A stretch of DNA of 64,000 nt from Brasilonema angustatum HA4187-MV1 (GCA_019359695.1 JAHHGV010000009.1:62001-126000); one strand, 5' to 3'. Shown: positions 9,632 to 18,445, counted from the stretch's first letter. The notes: generated by a model from the sequence alone, not told the origin. Program-made: numbers and translations.

Positions 9632-10243
9632 TCAGTACTGTTCTCTCTTTGTATAGCAGTAAGGACCTAAAAGTGCTCCCCAGGTGGCTTTTCCAGTCGT
9701 GGGGTCAATTCCTTTGTCGTAGCTGAGAAATTTATCATCACTGACCTCAAAGCCCAAGGAAACTTGGATGATATTACCACCGACACTAAAGCAGCAACAA
9801 GTGTCTGGAGGTGGGGTAGCGTTGAACTTATAACTATTGGGGGCTAATAACTCCTGGGTAAGGTTAAGCACACAGCCCGGTAGTAACTCTAAATGATTGG
9901 GTGTCAATGTGTTGAGTAAAGCAGGATTTTGACCAGCACCAATCAGAGTACTTGGGTCTTTGATCATATAGTACTGGATTTTTAAAGCTACATCAGGGTC
10001 ACTTCCTTGCAAAATCCGCATAATCCGCTGGCGGTAGGGTCGCTCTAGGTTGACAATATTGGCTTGTTCAGCAAATATGGTAACGCTGTCTTCTGAAAAA
10101 AGAGGGACAAGTCTGTGCCACAAACGAAGGTGAACGTACCAAACAGGCTCTGCAACAGCTTGTTCTCGATTATCAAATTCACCAGATAGATAATTAGCAA
10201 GGGAAAGTAGTTGTGCTGGAAAAGTCATAGGTGTCATGTTCAC
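9632..10243 (-). CDS. cpcT: Chromophore lyase CpcT/CpeT family
   Basis: 203 aa. Family marks are AEPVWYVHLRLWHRLVPLFS, the FAEQAN stretch, PYRQRIMRIL, LELLPGCVLN and the C-terminal WGALLGPYCYTKRE. CpcT attaches phycocyanobilin to Cys-153 of the phycocyanin beta subunit, and CpeT relatives handle phycoerythrobilin on phycoerythrin; sequence alone does not decide between them, although CpcT is the general form. The frame opens at GTG 10243 with ATG alternatives at 10237 and 10228. None has a clear ribosome-binding site. No phycobiliprotein gene is nearby, which is usual for cpcT. Function as a lyase is well supported; the exact substrate is inferred. Confidence 0.85.
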   Translation of the reverse strand: MNMTPMTFPAQLLSLANYLSGEFDNREQAVAEPVWYVHLRLWHRLVPLFSEDSVTIFAEQANIVNLERPYRQRIMRILQGSDPDVALKIQYYMIKDPSTLIGAGQNPALLNTLTPNHLELLPGCVLNLTQELLAPNSYKFNATPPPDTCCCFSVGGNIIQVSLGFEVSDDKFLSYDKGIDPTTGKATWGALLGPYCYTKREQY

Positions 10244-10384
10244 GATTCCATGCCAGCAATTTAGTTGTGAAATGTTGTGAATTGTTGCTATGATTACAGC
10301 TTACACCTTGTGTGATCAAAGAATTGCACACCATAAAAGTAATTTTGGCACTGTAGTTTTCGCTGAGACAGGCTTCTTTGGAGG

Positions 10385-10520
10385 ACCTGCCGACCTAAGT
10401 GAGTCCTGAGCACTTTTGCGCTAGCCCCCTAAGGGGGCTAGCGTGACCGTTAGGCACGGGATCTGAGTCCTATGGCGCAGCCGCCGTGGCGTTAGCCATA
10501 GGGCTCAGGTCATCCCCGAA
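10385..10520. repeat. GC-rich palindromic repeat island
   Basis: A GC-rich block in an otherwise AT-rich gap (10244-10595). It contains a perfect 11-bp hairpin CGCTAGCCCCC (10419-10429) and GGGGGCTAGCG (10433-10443). The words GTGGCGTTAGCCATAGGG and CTCAGGT near 10484-10512 recur at 42597-42623. No coding capacity. It belongs to the dispersed GC-rich repeat family also seen at 23.6, 38.5 and 42.5 kb. Confidence 0.6.
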
Positions 10521-10595
10521 GAGTAGAAAACTCAAACTTGGCAAAGTGGCATTAAAGCGAGACAATAAGAGTACGTCGCCCTTGAAATTTGCTTT

Positions 10596-11303
10596 GTGAA
10601 TAACCTCCGTACCGTATCTGATACTAAGCGAACTTTCTACAACCTTCATACCCGTCCGATAAACACTATTTATCGTCGGGTAGTGGAAGAATTAATGGTG
10701 GAAATGCACCTACTGTCAGTAAATGTTGATTATAGCTACGATCCTATTTATGCCTTGGGCGTCGTCACTGCTTTTGACCGCTTCATGGAAGGCTATCTGC
10801 CAGAACGGGATAAGGAGTCTATTTTTAATGCGCTCCTTCAAGCTGTAGAAGAAGATCCACAACGCTACAAACATGATGCTCAACGTTTGCAAGCATTAGC
10901 GACAAACATAAGCGCTTCAGAACTGACTGCGTGGTTAAGCCAACAAACTCCTCTCAATCGAGATGCTGACTTTCAAGGCTCTTTACAAGCAATAGCGAAC
11001 AATCCGAAATTTAAATACAGCCGCTTGTTTGGGATCGGTTTATTCTCGTTATTAGAATACTCAGATCCAGAGTTAGTGAAGGATGAAAAAAAACGCAATG
11101 AGGCACTAAAAACAATAGCCAATGGCTTGAATATCTCTGATGACAAACTCAATAAAGATTTAGAGATTTATTATTCTAATATAGATAAGATGTCACAAGC
11201 TTTGACAGTAATGTCAGATATGCTTTTAGCTGATCGAAAAAAGCGGGAACAGCGCGCTCAGCAATCAAATACCAAAGTTGCTCCGCCAAAGGCTAACGAA
11301 TAG
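10596..11303 (+). CDS. thf1: Thylakoid formation protein Thf1 (Psb29)
   Basis: 235 aa, initiating at GTG 10596. Family marks are TVSDTKRTFYNLHTRPINTI at the N-terminus, YRRVVEELMVEMHLLSVNVD, and PIYALGVVTAFDRFMEGYLP, with a helical C-terminal part rich in Lys/Glu that is probably coiled coil (KKREQRAQQ). Thf1/Psb29 supports thylakoid biogenesis and photosystem II repair, and acts with FtsH proteases at the thylakoid. No ribosome-binding site is obvious before the GTG, but the N-terminal match to the family starts within a few residues of it. The gene is preceded by a GC-rich repeat island, so its promoter must lie very close or inside that island. Confidence 0.93.
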   Translation: MNNLRTVSDTKRTFYNLHTRPINTIYRRVVEELMVEMHLLSVNVDYSYDPIYALGVVTAFDRFMEGYLPERDKESIFNALLQAVEEDPQRYKHDAQRLQALATNISASELTAWLSQQTPLNRDADFQGSLQAIANNPKFKYSRLFGIGLFSLLEYSDPELVKDEKKRNEALKTIANGLNISDDKLNKDLEIYYSNIDKMSQALTVMSDMLLADRKKREQRAQQSNTKVAPPKANE

Positions 11304-11476
11304 TTATAAGTTGTAACTATTTAATACAGAATGATGAATTATGAAGCTAGACATCTGATTTACAATTCATCATTAATGGTCGTTTATCCCTTACCAGGCT
11401 GCAAGCGGGAGGATGAAAGCCCTTATCTTTTTGTGCAGGGGAAGCAGAAAGAGAAAATACTTCCCCTCGCTCCTCA

Positions 11477-12160
11477 TTACCTCTTAGGAGTAGGATTGGT
11501 TTGTCCGGAAGGCGCTGTTGGTACTTTAGGTAATACAGGAGAAGTTCCTGGATTAACTGGGCTTACACCTTGGTTAATTTGAGATGGATTGGGTATTGTG
11601 GGAAGATTGAAGTTGGGATTAGTTTGTGGATTGATGGGTGAAGTGTTGGGTAGAGATGGTATTCCTGGTGCAGAACCAGACGAGGGTAGAGGCGAAGTTG
11701 TGGGTTGATTAGAGAAAGATGATGTTGTAACAAAAGATATGCGATCGCCTCCCACTTGTCGCCACAAGTCTATCATTGATATAACATCATTGTATGTTGC
11801 TGTTTGACTGACTCTCAAAGCCAAAATAGCGTTGGGAGTTTGTTGAAGGTATCTGTTAAAAGTTTCTTTGATCTGTTCCCGTTTGACTAACTCATTCTCT
11901 ACGTAAGTCTGACCAATAGCGTCGATCGTCAAAGTTAATATTTGCCGTTGAGCATTTGCTAATGGTCTATTTACGTTAGGTTTATTAGTAATAGATGGCG
12001 TGCTGGTAGCTGATTTAGGTAAATTTATACTAATTTCTTGTTGGCGAGTGAATTGCAAAGCTGCCAAAAGAAAAAATGTCAGTATACAAAAAACGACATC
12101 TATTAAGGGAATAATTTGAATTTGGACTTCTTCTACTGGAGTCTGTAGGTTAATTTTCAT
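11477..12160 (-). CDS. exbD: ExbD/TolR-family biopolymer transport protein
   Basis: 227 aa. A short cytoplasmic N-terminus leads into one membrane segment PLIDVVFCILTFFLLAALQF, which holds the conserved Asp used in proton-driven transport. A periplasmic domain (about residues 45-150) contains QILTLTIDAIGQTYVENELV and ends with WRQVGGDRISFVT. From about residue 155 to the end the protein is a Pro/Asn/Ser-rich tail with repeated NP, PNP and PGT words, much longer than in enteric ExbD. It follows exbB with 37 bases between. Together they should form a proton-motive-force motor that energises an outer-membrane process. No tonB gene is visible next door. Confidence 0.88.
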   Translation of the reverse strand: MKINLQTPVEEVQIQIIPLIDVVFCILTFFLLAALQFTRQQEISINLPKSATSTPSITNKPNVNRPLANAQRQILTLTIDAIGQTYVENELVKREQIKETFNRYLQQTPNAILALRVSQTATYNDVISMIDLWRQVGGDRISFVTTSSFSNQPTTSPLPSSGSAPGIPSLPNTSPINPQTNPNFNLPTIPNPSQINQGVSPVNPGTSPVLPKVPTAPSGQTNPTPKR

Positions 12161-12197
12161 TTTCTTGCTCTTCTACCTGAGTTTGGGGCTTTTTTTG

Positions 12198-12980
12198 TTA
12201 ATTATCTTTCGGTTCCGACAAATCAGACTCTGAGGAGGGTTCAGGTGTTTCAGAAAACTTGGATTTGCCTCTTTTTCGAGGAGAATTGAGCTTATCTGGT
12301 ATGGAATCCCCTATGATTGTTACAGGTGGTATTATATTTTCAGATCTCATCTTTGTGTAGTCAGGTGGAGACTGGAGATACAGCAACTCCATATCATTGC
12401 CTGCCCTGCGGAAAATTTTCACTTGGTTAACGACTATGCCTTGAAATAAGCGGTAGAATGCTAAAGTAACGATCGCAACAATAAGTCCTGTTGCCGTACT
12501 AATCAAAGATTCCCCAATACCATTGGTAACTCCGGCTGTAGATTCGGTTCCTAAATCACCAATGCGAATAGAGCGTAAAGATTGAATTAACCCTAAAACC
12601 GTACCTAACAATCCTAACAAGGGCGCAAGAGCAATCACAACCTCCAGGAGTTTTTCGCCCCGTCGCATTCCAGCCAATTCGTCTTCTGCTGTTGCTTCTA
12701 ACGCCAGTCGGAAACTTTCTAGATCACTTTTGGGAAGACTTAGAGGTGCATAGAGAAACCGTCCGATGGGCTGCTTTGTTGCAACTCTTGCAATATCAGC
12801 AGCCGACATCCAATCTACACGGGCAGCATCCAAAACGCGATTAACTATCTCCTTTTCCTGGTTTAAAATTCGTAACCAGAACCACAAACGCTCAAAAATC
12901 ACACTTAAAGATAAAATCGACAGAGCAAGCAATGGCCACATTGCAGGTCCGCCCTTTTTAAACAAATCTAGGATATCCAC
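12198..12980 (-). CDS. exbB: MotA/TolQ/ExbB proton channel family protein
   Basis: 260 aa. The start [20 protein letters not shown] is typical of the family, with a first membrane segment to about residue 32. The signature region is [20 protein letters not shown] followed by [11 protein letters not shown], then [20 protein letters not shown] as the third membrane segment. The C-terminal 50 residues are charged and disordered ([20 protein letters not shown]). It forms the pentameric part of the motor with the downstream exbD product. The pair is a two-gene operon, and in cyanobacteria such pairs often serve TonB-dependent iron uptake, but nothing here fixes the substrate. Confidence 0.92.
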   Translation of the reverse strand: MDILDLFKKGGPAMWPLLALSILSLSVIFERLWFWLRILNQEKEIVNRVLDAARVDWMSAADIARVATKQPIGRFLYAPLSLPKSDLESFRLALEATAEDELAGMRRGEKLLEVVIALAPLLGLLGTVLGLIQSLRSIRIGDLGTESTAGVTNGIGESLISTATGLIVAIVTLAFYRLFQGIVVNQVKIFRRAGNDMELLYLQSPPDYTKMRSENIIPPVTIIGDSIPDKLNSPRKRGKSKFSETPEPSSESDLSEPKDN

Positions 12981-13198
12981 TGTTGTAGGTTTCCTCCTTT
13001 CATTTGTAGTACAATTGTCCTGAAGCAGCGATTATTTTAGAGATTAAAGCACAACTATCATAATCGTTTCCCATTCAAGAGTTGAGATGAGTGCAATAAC
13101 TTACGAGTAGCATCTTCCAGACCAAGTAGGGCGGTTATTCCCACAGGAAGTGTAAGTGATAATTTGCCAAAATTAAAGGTAACTGAAGGTAAAAATCT

Positions 13199-13516
13199 AT
13201 GAATCCAATCCAATCACTTTATACTTGGTATCGCAATGTACTTCGGAACCCTAAATACCGCTGGTGGGTAATTTTAGGAACACTGCTTTATTTTGTCAGT
13301 CCAATTGATGTTGTTCCAGACTTCTTACCGATTGTAGGAGAAATTGATGATGTCTTTCTATTGACACTGCTAGTTACTGAGGTGTCTGGGCTAATGATTG
13401 AAGGCTTTAAACAGCGTAAAGGTCAGGTTGACGCTGAAGTCGCTAGTAATACTCAGGATTCTACCTCTAGCGCGAATGCGAATACAATCGATGTGGACGC
13501 TGTTTCTATCAAGTAA
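13199..13516 (+). CDS. YkvA family (DUF1232) protein
   Basis: 105 aa. The DUF1232 core is clear: YRNVLRNPKYRWWVILGTLL then YFVSPIDVVPDFLPIVGEID and DVFLLTLLV, giving one or two hydrophobic helices. The last 35 residues are polar and probably disordered. YkvA proteins are small membrane-associated proteins of unknown function. The gene is divergent from exbB with about 220 bases between, and is followed by a strong hairpin. The Met at 13199 leads directly into the conserved part. Confidence 0.88.
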   Translation: MNPIQSLYTWYRNVLRNPKYRWWVILGTLLYFVSPIDVVPDFLPIVGEIDDVFLLTLLVTEVSGLMIEGFKQRKGQVDAEVASNTQDSTSSANANTIDVDAVSIK

Positions 13517-13543
13517 AATTTTTCACATTAGAAAACCTGACAA

Positions 13544-13606
13544 CCCCCTCCTTTTTATTTGTCGCAGCTGACAAATGCACTTTTTAGGAAGGGGGATATT
13601 TTTTTA
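13544..13606 (+). terminator. Bipartite hairpin with T tract after the YkvA gene
   Basis: CCCCCTCCTTTTT at 13544-13556 pairs imperfectly with AGGAAGGGGG ending at 13595. Inside it TTTGTC (13558-13563) pairs with GACAAA (13570-13575). A run of T (13599-13605) follows directly. Layout and distance from the stop at 13516 fit an intrinsic terminator. Confidence 0.65.
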
Positions 13607-13716
13607 GTTATTAATTATTTAATTTATAGGTTGCGTGCTATTGTGTGTTGCTATGTAGTTAAAATATCTACCAAATAGAGGATAGACAATTTTTAACAAT
13701 TTATTTTTCATAACCT

Positions 13717-14526
13717 ATGACTCAACGCCAAATCATCGGACTGCTACCTGCTGGTGGACAAGCAACCCGGATTTCTCCTTTACCACTTAGCAAAGAGTTA
13801 TATCCGATTGGTTTTCAAGATTTTGGTGTTAAATCTAACTGGCGTCCCAAGGTTGTTTCTCAATATCTGCTAGAAAAAATGCAACTAGCAGGCATTGATA
13901 AAGCATATTTTATACTGCGTTCTGGCAAGTGGGATATACCAGGATATTTTGGAGATGGCACGATGCTTTCCATGAGTTTGGGCTATCTCATTATGGGCTT
14001 GTCTTATGGTGTACCTTTCACCTTAGATCAGGCTTATCCTTTTGTTCAAGATGCGATCATAGCCTTGGGTTTTCCTGATATTTTATTTCAGCCTAAAGAT
14101 GCCTACGTACGAATATTGACACGCCTTGAAGTTAGTAACGCCGATGTCGTCTTAGGATTATTCCCAACTGATAAACCTCACAAAGCAGGTATGGTTGACT
14201 TTGACGATCAAGGTAAAGTACGGCTGATAACTGAAAAACCTCCCCAGTCAGATTTGCGATACATGTGGGGTATTGCAGTTTGGACACCTGCTTTCACACT
14301 GTTTTTGCACGAGTATCTTATGACTCTTCAGGTAAATAGTAACCTATCGCTGCGACCAGAAATACCGATTGGCGATGTGATTCAAGCTGCCATTAATAAA
14401 GGTTTTCATGTAGAAGCAGAAGTATTTGCCGATGGTACTTACCTTGATATTGGTACACCGGATGATTTAGTACGAGCTGTGCGGCAATTTGCGGCTTTGG
14501 CTGGTGAGGAAGATAAGCTTAGATGA
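13717..14526 (+). CDS. Sugar nucleotidyltransferase (GT-A fold NTP transferase)
   Basis: 269 aa. The N-terminal nucleotide-binding motif is LLPAGGQATRISPLPLSKEL then YPIGF, a variant of the GGxGTRxxPxTxxxxKxxxP signature of glucose-1-phosphate thymidylyl/uridylyl transferases. DVVLGLFPTDKPHKAGMVDF and the C-terminal EVFADGTYLDIGTPDDLVRA match the same superfamily. It probably activates a sugar phosphate with an NTP for cell-surface polysaccharide or glycosylation, but the substrate is unknown. The gene has no sugar-pathway neighbours. Its end overlaps by eight bases the 3' end of the convergent Rpn relic. Confidence 0.85.
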   Translation: MTQRQIIGLLPAGGQATRISPLPLSKELYPIGFQDFGVKSNWRPKVVSQYLLEKMQLAGIDKAYFILRSGKWDIPGYFGDGTMLSMSLGYLIMGLSYGVPFTLDQAYPFVQDAIIALGFPDILFQPKDAYVRILTRLEVSNADVVLGLFPTDKPHKAGMVDFDDQGKVRLITEKPPQSDLRYMWGIAVWTPAFTLFLHEYLMTLQVNSNLSLRPEIPIGDVIQAAINKGFHVEAEVFADGTYLDIGTPDDLVRAVRQFAALAGEEDKLR

Positions 14527-15406
14527 TTTGCTTTAATTCATCCACACTATTCACAGTTTTAATTGCTTGCTGAATTGCCTTTAATCTCTCTAAATTAGAT
14601 ATTTGAGAGATTTCTGGCATTAATTGCAGTCCCTCGCTACCGAATTTTAGCTCTAATCCTAGTTCAATACCAGACAGCATCTCCTGTCGCCGTCCTCGTG
14701 CTTCTCCTTCTCTCAAAATTTGCTGATACCAGGGAGATTCGCTTAACACTGCCATATCCCACCTCATGATTTGCTGAACTAATGCACTGTCTAATACGAA
14801 GCTAGCAAAAAATGCTAGAACAGTTTCTAACTGATTCAATTGCTCGTCTGCGCGGAGAATTTGCAAAGCTTGCTGTATGGTGTTTTCTTCTGCGCCACCC
14901 TTAAGGATTGGTACAAAGGGAAGCAAAGATAGCACGGGTTGTTGAAAAGCTATTTCCACATCGACTTCCCAAAGATTTATTACGCGGTAGTCTTGACGGA
15001 CTAGTAAACCTGCAAATTCTGATTCATAGCGCGTGGGAATTTCGGCGTCACCTTCTTTGTCTTTAAGGATATTGATAAGTACCGGGTAGGTAGGCAAATC
15101 AAATTTCTCTTCTGCTAGTGCAGCGTATGCCCGCATCCGTTTAGGCATTTCCGGCTTGTAGCGTAATTGTAACTCGTTGAGTACGAGAAATTGCCCATAT
15201 TGGGGACTTTCGGCGCAGATTAATACGTCACTTTCACGGCTAATCCATTGGAATTCTGAGTTGAGAACTTCTTGGGCTGTAATGTCGGGAAGTTGTGTTA
15301 CCCATTTTACCCAGTTATCAGGTGCGAGGCTGATTAATTTTTTGGTGCTGATGTCAGCGGATTTTGGTATGAGGGAGTTGATGCACTGTTGTGGCGATGA
15401 CTCATT
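14519..15406 (-). pseudogene. Rpn-family (PD-(D/E)XK nuclease/transposase-like) protein, 5' end lost
   Basis: The frame is open from 15406 down to the stop at 14519 and reads as one family protein: SADISTKKLISLAPDNWVKW, SEFQWISRESDVLI, YGQFLVLNELQLRYKPEMPK, PFVPILKGGAEE, then RGRRQEMLSGIELGLELKFG near the end. However, no ATG, GTG or TTG occurs in the first 85 codons; the first ATG is at 15148, inside the conserved core. An in-frame TAA lies at 15407-15409. The break coincides with one arm of a 19-bp inverted repeat at 15380-15450. The simplest reading is an Rpn gene whose start was removed by a rearrangement. If initiation at 15148 does occur, the 209-aa product would lack the N-terminal part of the nuclease fold. 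Confidence 0.75.
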
Positions 15407-15450
15407 TTAGTAGGTTATGGGTAAAAAGGCGATCGCCACAACAGTGCATC
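15380..15450. repeat. 19-bp perfect inverted repeat
   Basis: GATGCACTGTTGTGGCGAT at 15380-15398 is exactly inverted as ATCGCCACAACAGTGCATC at 15432-15450, with 33 bases between. The first arm lies inside the reading frame of the Rpn relic. Confidence 0.85.
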
Positions 15451-15513
15451 CGATTACCCCCCGATTTATGCTAATTTTTAAGCAATATTGCTTATTGACA
15501 AATGCGCGTCACT

Positions 15514-17274
15514 TTAAGCCCTAAAATTTAGAGCGTTAACTTTTTGGCGGTAGTCTCTATAAGCCCGGTTAATTGCTTGCATTGCAGCTTTTGCACTAGT
15601 AGAGCTATTGACATCAGGATGATACAGCCTTGCTAATCTCAGGTAAGCACGTTTTACATCCTTTGGATTGTCAGTCTTTTCTACACCCAAAACTTCCCAC
15701 CATTCTCCAGATGGTACAAACTCAAGTATCGATTCATTACTGGCAGAGGTTTGACGCCAAATCTTGATGGTGCCGCTTTTTTCACCACTTACCAGCGTCT
15801 TGCCATCATAACTGAACGCAACGGGACTGCATCCAGAAAGAGTTTGTAGTAGTTGCCCAGTTCGTAAATTCCAAATATTAATGATACCGTCTGTGCTGCA
15901 ACTCGCAAGAGTTTGTTCATCTGGGTTTATGGCAAGAGATACAACTGAAGCTGAGTGTCCGCTAAGAGTTTGGAGCAATTCTCCAGTGTGGAGATTCCAC
16001 AGTTTAATTGTAGTGTCTGTGCTACCACTAATTAGAGTTTGACTGTCAGGACTGATGGCAACTGTGTTCACTGCTCCTGAATGTCCTCTGATAATATAAG
16101 GCTGCCCCCAATTTTTTAAATCCCAAATTCTGATAGTTTTATCAGCACTTCCACTGGCAAGAATTTTGCAATTAGGACTAAAAGCAACAGACAAAACAGC
16201 GTAGTCGTGTCCATTCAAGGTACGTTTTACCTCTTTTGTGTATCGTCCCCAAATTTTGATAGTCTTATCAGCACTACCACTTGCCAGGATTTTTCCGTCA
16301 GGGCTGAAGGCTACTGAGTAAACAAAGCCAGTATGACTGTAGGGAGAGTTCAAACAAAAGAATGTACCGAGAAATTTTTTTGTGTCTAAATACCAACTGC
16401 TGATTTTGCAAGCAACACTCCCACTGACAAGTGTCTTACTATCGGAACTGATAGCAACAGATAAAACCGCCTCTTCAAGCCCCGCGAAAGTGTAAAGCCA
16501 TTTTCCTGTTTTTAAGTTCCATAGACGAACTGTTGTGTCATTGCTTCCACTAGCTAGGGTTTGGCTGTCGGGACTGATGGCGATCGCATTCACTGCAGCT
16601 GTATGTCCCCTAAGAGTGTGTACACATCTCCAAGTTTCAGGTGATACTCCTTTGAGGGATACAACTTCTGTTTCAATCTTAGGAGGAGAAGTTTGAGCTT
16701 TTTTGTGCAATTCTTTCTTGAGCATCTGTAACTCATCCTCAACTTCCAGAGCGGCAAATTTTTGATTGAGATCCTCACCAGTCAAAAATGCCTCTAACTC
16801 GAACACTGCTGTAGAATAAGCTTCCATCTGCAAAATTTTCTCTTCCATCCTGTCGAAAACCTGTGCTGGTGTTTCTCTTGTTCCGGTTTCGTCTAGCAAC
16901 TTGGCAATACCGTAGGCGGCGAGTCCAACCACAGCACCAATTCCTGCCATAGAGACTGTGCCAATACCAAAAGCTAAACCTATTTTGGGTGCGACTAATC
17001 CCATACCACCAACAACCCCAGAAACACTAGCACCGCCTACTGCCCCAATTCCCATTGCACCATAAGCAGCAGCATCTCCCTCTCCTATTGCCTTAAAAAC
17101 ACCATAAGCAGCTGCACCTACGACAGCGCCAGCACCAACAACAGGAACTGCGCCAATTCCAACTGCTCCAAATCCTCCGGCTAATCCCATCCCGCCTACA
17201 GTTGTGGAAACACCAGCACCTGCTATGGTTCCTCCTGCAATAAATGCTGCACCAGTTGTGGAGTTGTGTGTCAC
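15514..17274 (-). CDS. Glycine-rich hydrophobic module - WD40 - J-domain fusion protein
   Basis: 586 aa with three parts. Residues 1-130 are two tandem copies of a Gly/Ala/Val-rich unit (TVGGMGLAGGFGAVGIGAVP, AGAVVGAAAYGVFKAIGEGD) with glycine-zipper spacing that could insert in a membrane. A charged helical linker follows to about 215. Residues about 218-510 hold seven WD40 repeats (for example LRGHTAAVNAIAISPDSQTL, SGSADKTIKIW). The end (about 527-580) is a J-domain, WWEVLGVEKTDNPKDVKRAY with an intact HPD in ARLYHPDVN. The J-domain should recruit an Hsp70 (DnaK). The N-terminal module is shared with the small protein two genes upstream (17670-18074), which ties the three genes together. 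The partner and process are unknown. Confidence 0.85.
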   Translation of the reverse strand: MTHNSTTGAAFIAGGTIAGAGVSTTVGGMGLAGGFGAVGIGAVPVVGAGAVVGAAAYGVFKAIGEGDAAAYGAMGIGAVGGASVSGVVGGMGLVAPKIGLAFGIGTVSMAGIGAVVGLAAYGIAKLLDETGTRETPAQVFDRMEEKILQMEAYSTAVFELEAFLTGEDLNQKFAALEVEDELQMLKKELHKKAQTSPPKIETEVVSLKGVSPETWRCVHTLRGHTAAVNAIAISPDSQTLASGSNDTTVRLWNLKTGKWLYTFAGLEEAVLSVAISSDSKTLVSGSVACKISSWYLDTKKFLGTFFCLNSPYSHTGFVYSVAFSPDGKILASGSADKTIKIWGRYTKEVKRTLNGHDYAVLSVAFSPNCKILASGSADKTIRIWDLKNWGQPYIIRGHSGAVNTVAISPDSQTLISGSTDTTIKLWNLHTGELLQTLSGHSASVVSLAINPDEQTLASCSTDGIINIWNLRTGQLLQTLSGCSPVAFSYDGKTLVSGEKSGTIKIWRQTSASNESILEFVPSGEWWEVLGVEKTDNPKDVKRAYLRLARLYHPDVNSSTSAKAAMQAINRAYRDYRQKVNALNFRA

Positions 17275-17292
17275 TTGTTTTTGTCCTTAGCT

Positions 17293-17670
17293 TTACTTTT
17301 TCAACAAACGCGCTTCTTTACCACGGTTGCAATCTGTACACAGCGTTTGCAAGTTGCTGAGGTTATTACTGCCACCTTTGGAAAAAGGTACAATATGGTC
17401 AACTTCTAATTGCACTTGCTGACTACTGCGACCACAAAAAACGCACTTATAATCGTCTTTGTCTAAAACCGACACACGAACTGATGCGGGAATGTGGCGG
17501 GAGCGTTTACTACTATCTTGCTTTGCTTGAGCTAGGGATTTGGTAGCAGCAGACTTTTTCACCTTTGGCTTTTTAGATTTATCAGCCTTTTCACTGTTAG
17601 CCTGATGAATCAAATCCCGAATAACACCACGCACTAATTTTTGGACAGGATTGAGGGACTGTCTTGTCAT
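17293..17670 (-). CDS. HNH endonuclease
   Basis: 125 aa. A Lys-rich basic N-terminal half (residues 1-60) precedes a compact HNH domain: RVSVLDKDDYKCVFCGRSSQ, VQLEVDHIVPFSKGGSNNLS, NLQTLCTDCNRGKEAR. The CxxC...CxxC zinc pair, the catalytic DHI and the Asn of NLQTLC are all present, so it should be an active metal-dependent nuclease. Its ATG overlaps the stop of the upstream glycine-rich gene (TAATG), suggesting translational coupling. The WD40/J-domain gene begins 18 bases after its stop. The family is used in restriction, mobile elements and toxins, and the setting does not show which applies here. Confidence 0.9.
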   Translation of the reverse strand: MTRQSLNPVQKLVRGVIRDLIHQANSEKADKSKKPKVKKSAATKSLAQAKQDSSKRSRHIPASVRVSVLDKDDYKCVFCGRSSQQVQLEVDHIVPFSKGGSNNLSNLQTLCTDCNRGKEARLLKK

Positions 17671-18074
17671 TACTTATCAAACAGCTTTTTCAAACCATAA
17701 GCAGCTAGTCCAACTACTGCACCAGCTGCTACAACCGGCGCAGCACCAATAGCGACAGCAGTTCCTCCAACTGCTAAACCCATACCTCCAACGACAGCAG
17801 AAACTCCGACTCCAACTGCTGCTCCTCCTGCGACTGCACCTATAGCTGTGGCGTCTCCCTCTTCTATTGCCTTCTTAGCTCCATAAGCAGCGGTGCCAAC
17901 AACTGCACCAGCAGCAGTCACAGGAGCCATGCCAATTGCTACGCCTCCGAAACCTCCAACTAATCCCATACCGCCAACGACTGCGGATACACCAACACCG
18001 GCTATAGTTCCTCCAGCTACTAATGCTGTACCTTCTGCTTTATTTTTTAGTTCTTCGTTCTGATTATCTGTCAT
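17670..18074 (-). CDS. Glycine-rich hydrophobic repeat protein
   Basis: 134 aa. After a polar start (TDNQNEELKNKAEGTALVAG) the whole protein consists of two tandem units of about 55 residues, each rich in Gly, Ala and Val: GVSAVVGGMGLVGGFGGVAI then AAYGAKKAIEEGDATAIG, and GVSAVVGGMGLAVGGTAVAI then AAYGLKKLFDK. Regular GxxxG spacing suggests glycine-zipper helices that could oligomerise in a membrane. The same unit forms the N-terminus of the 586-aa WD40/J-domain protein downstream. The gene overlaps the HNH gene by one base. Function is unknown; a pore, an adaptor or a membrane anchor are all possible. Confidence 0.8.
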   Translation of the reverse strand: MTDNQNEELKNKAEGTALVAGGTIAGVGVSAVVGGMGLVGGFGGVAIGMAPVTAAGAVVGTAAYGAKKAIEEGDATAIGAVAGGAAVGVGVSAVVGGMGLAVGGTAVAIGAAPVVAAGAVVGLAAYGLKKLFDK

Positions 18075-18323
18075 TATTTGACTTACGTATGCTTAAGTAT
18101 ATTACATCTAACCTAAACAACCAAATTGTTACTGTCCAGGAATAATCAATAAAATATTGTCTAATCTTCTTAAAGTTTGTTTAAAGCGCTCCACTGCTCA
18201 GGATAGCAACCCGTTATGGATGAAACCAACACTTTCCTCACTCCCTCACCCAAGAGTGTTTATTCAGAATTTGAAAGTACTATTTTTTACACTTCTACCA
18301 AGCTTGGCATAGATGAATTTGAA

Positions 18324-18358
18324 AATTCCAGACATACCTTGCAGTATAGTCTGGAATT
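18324..18358 (-). terminator. Hairpin downstream of the psiE-like gene
   Basis: AATTCCAGAC (18324-18333) pairs with GTCTGGAATT (18349-18358), and the stem extends inward by ATAC/GTAT with one bulged A, giving 14 pairs and a 6-nt loop. It lies about 90 bases past the psiE-like stop in the direction of transcription. The T tract that follows on the minus strand is weak. The rest of the 18075-18445 gap shows nothing recognisable. Confidence 0.45.
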
Positions 18359-18445
18359 ATGTCAACTTATTTACAAGAAACTCTAACAACAATCACCGTG
18401 AGCATCCATTCCTAGGTAGACAAGAAAATTAAATAAAAATAGCTT

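Noticed and set aside
11331-11582. 83-codon plus-strand frame after thf1
   Set aside because: It overlaps the antisense of the low-complexity exbD tail and has no domain or start signal.
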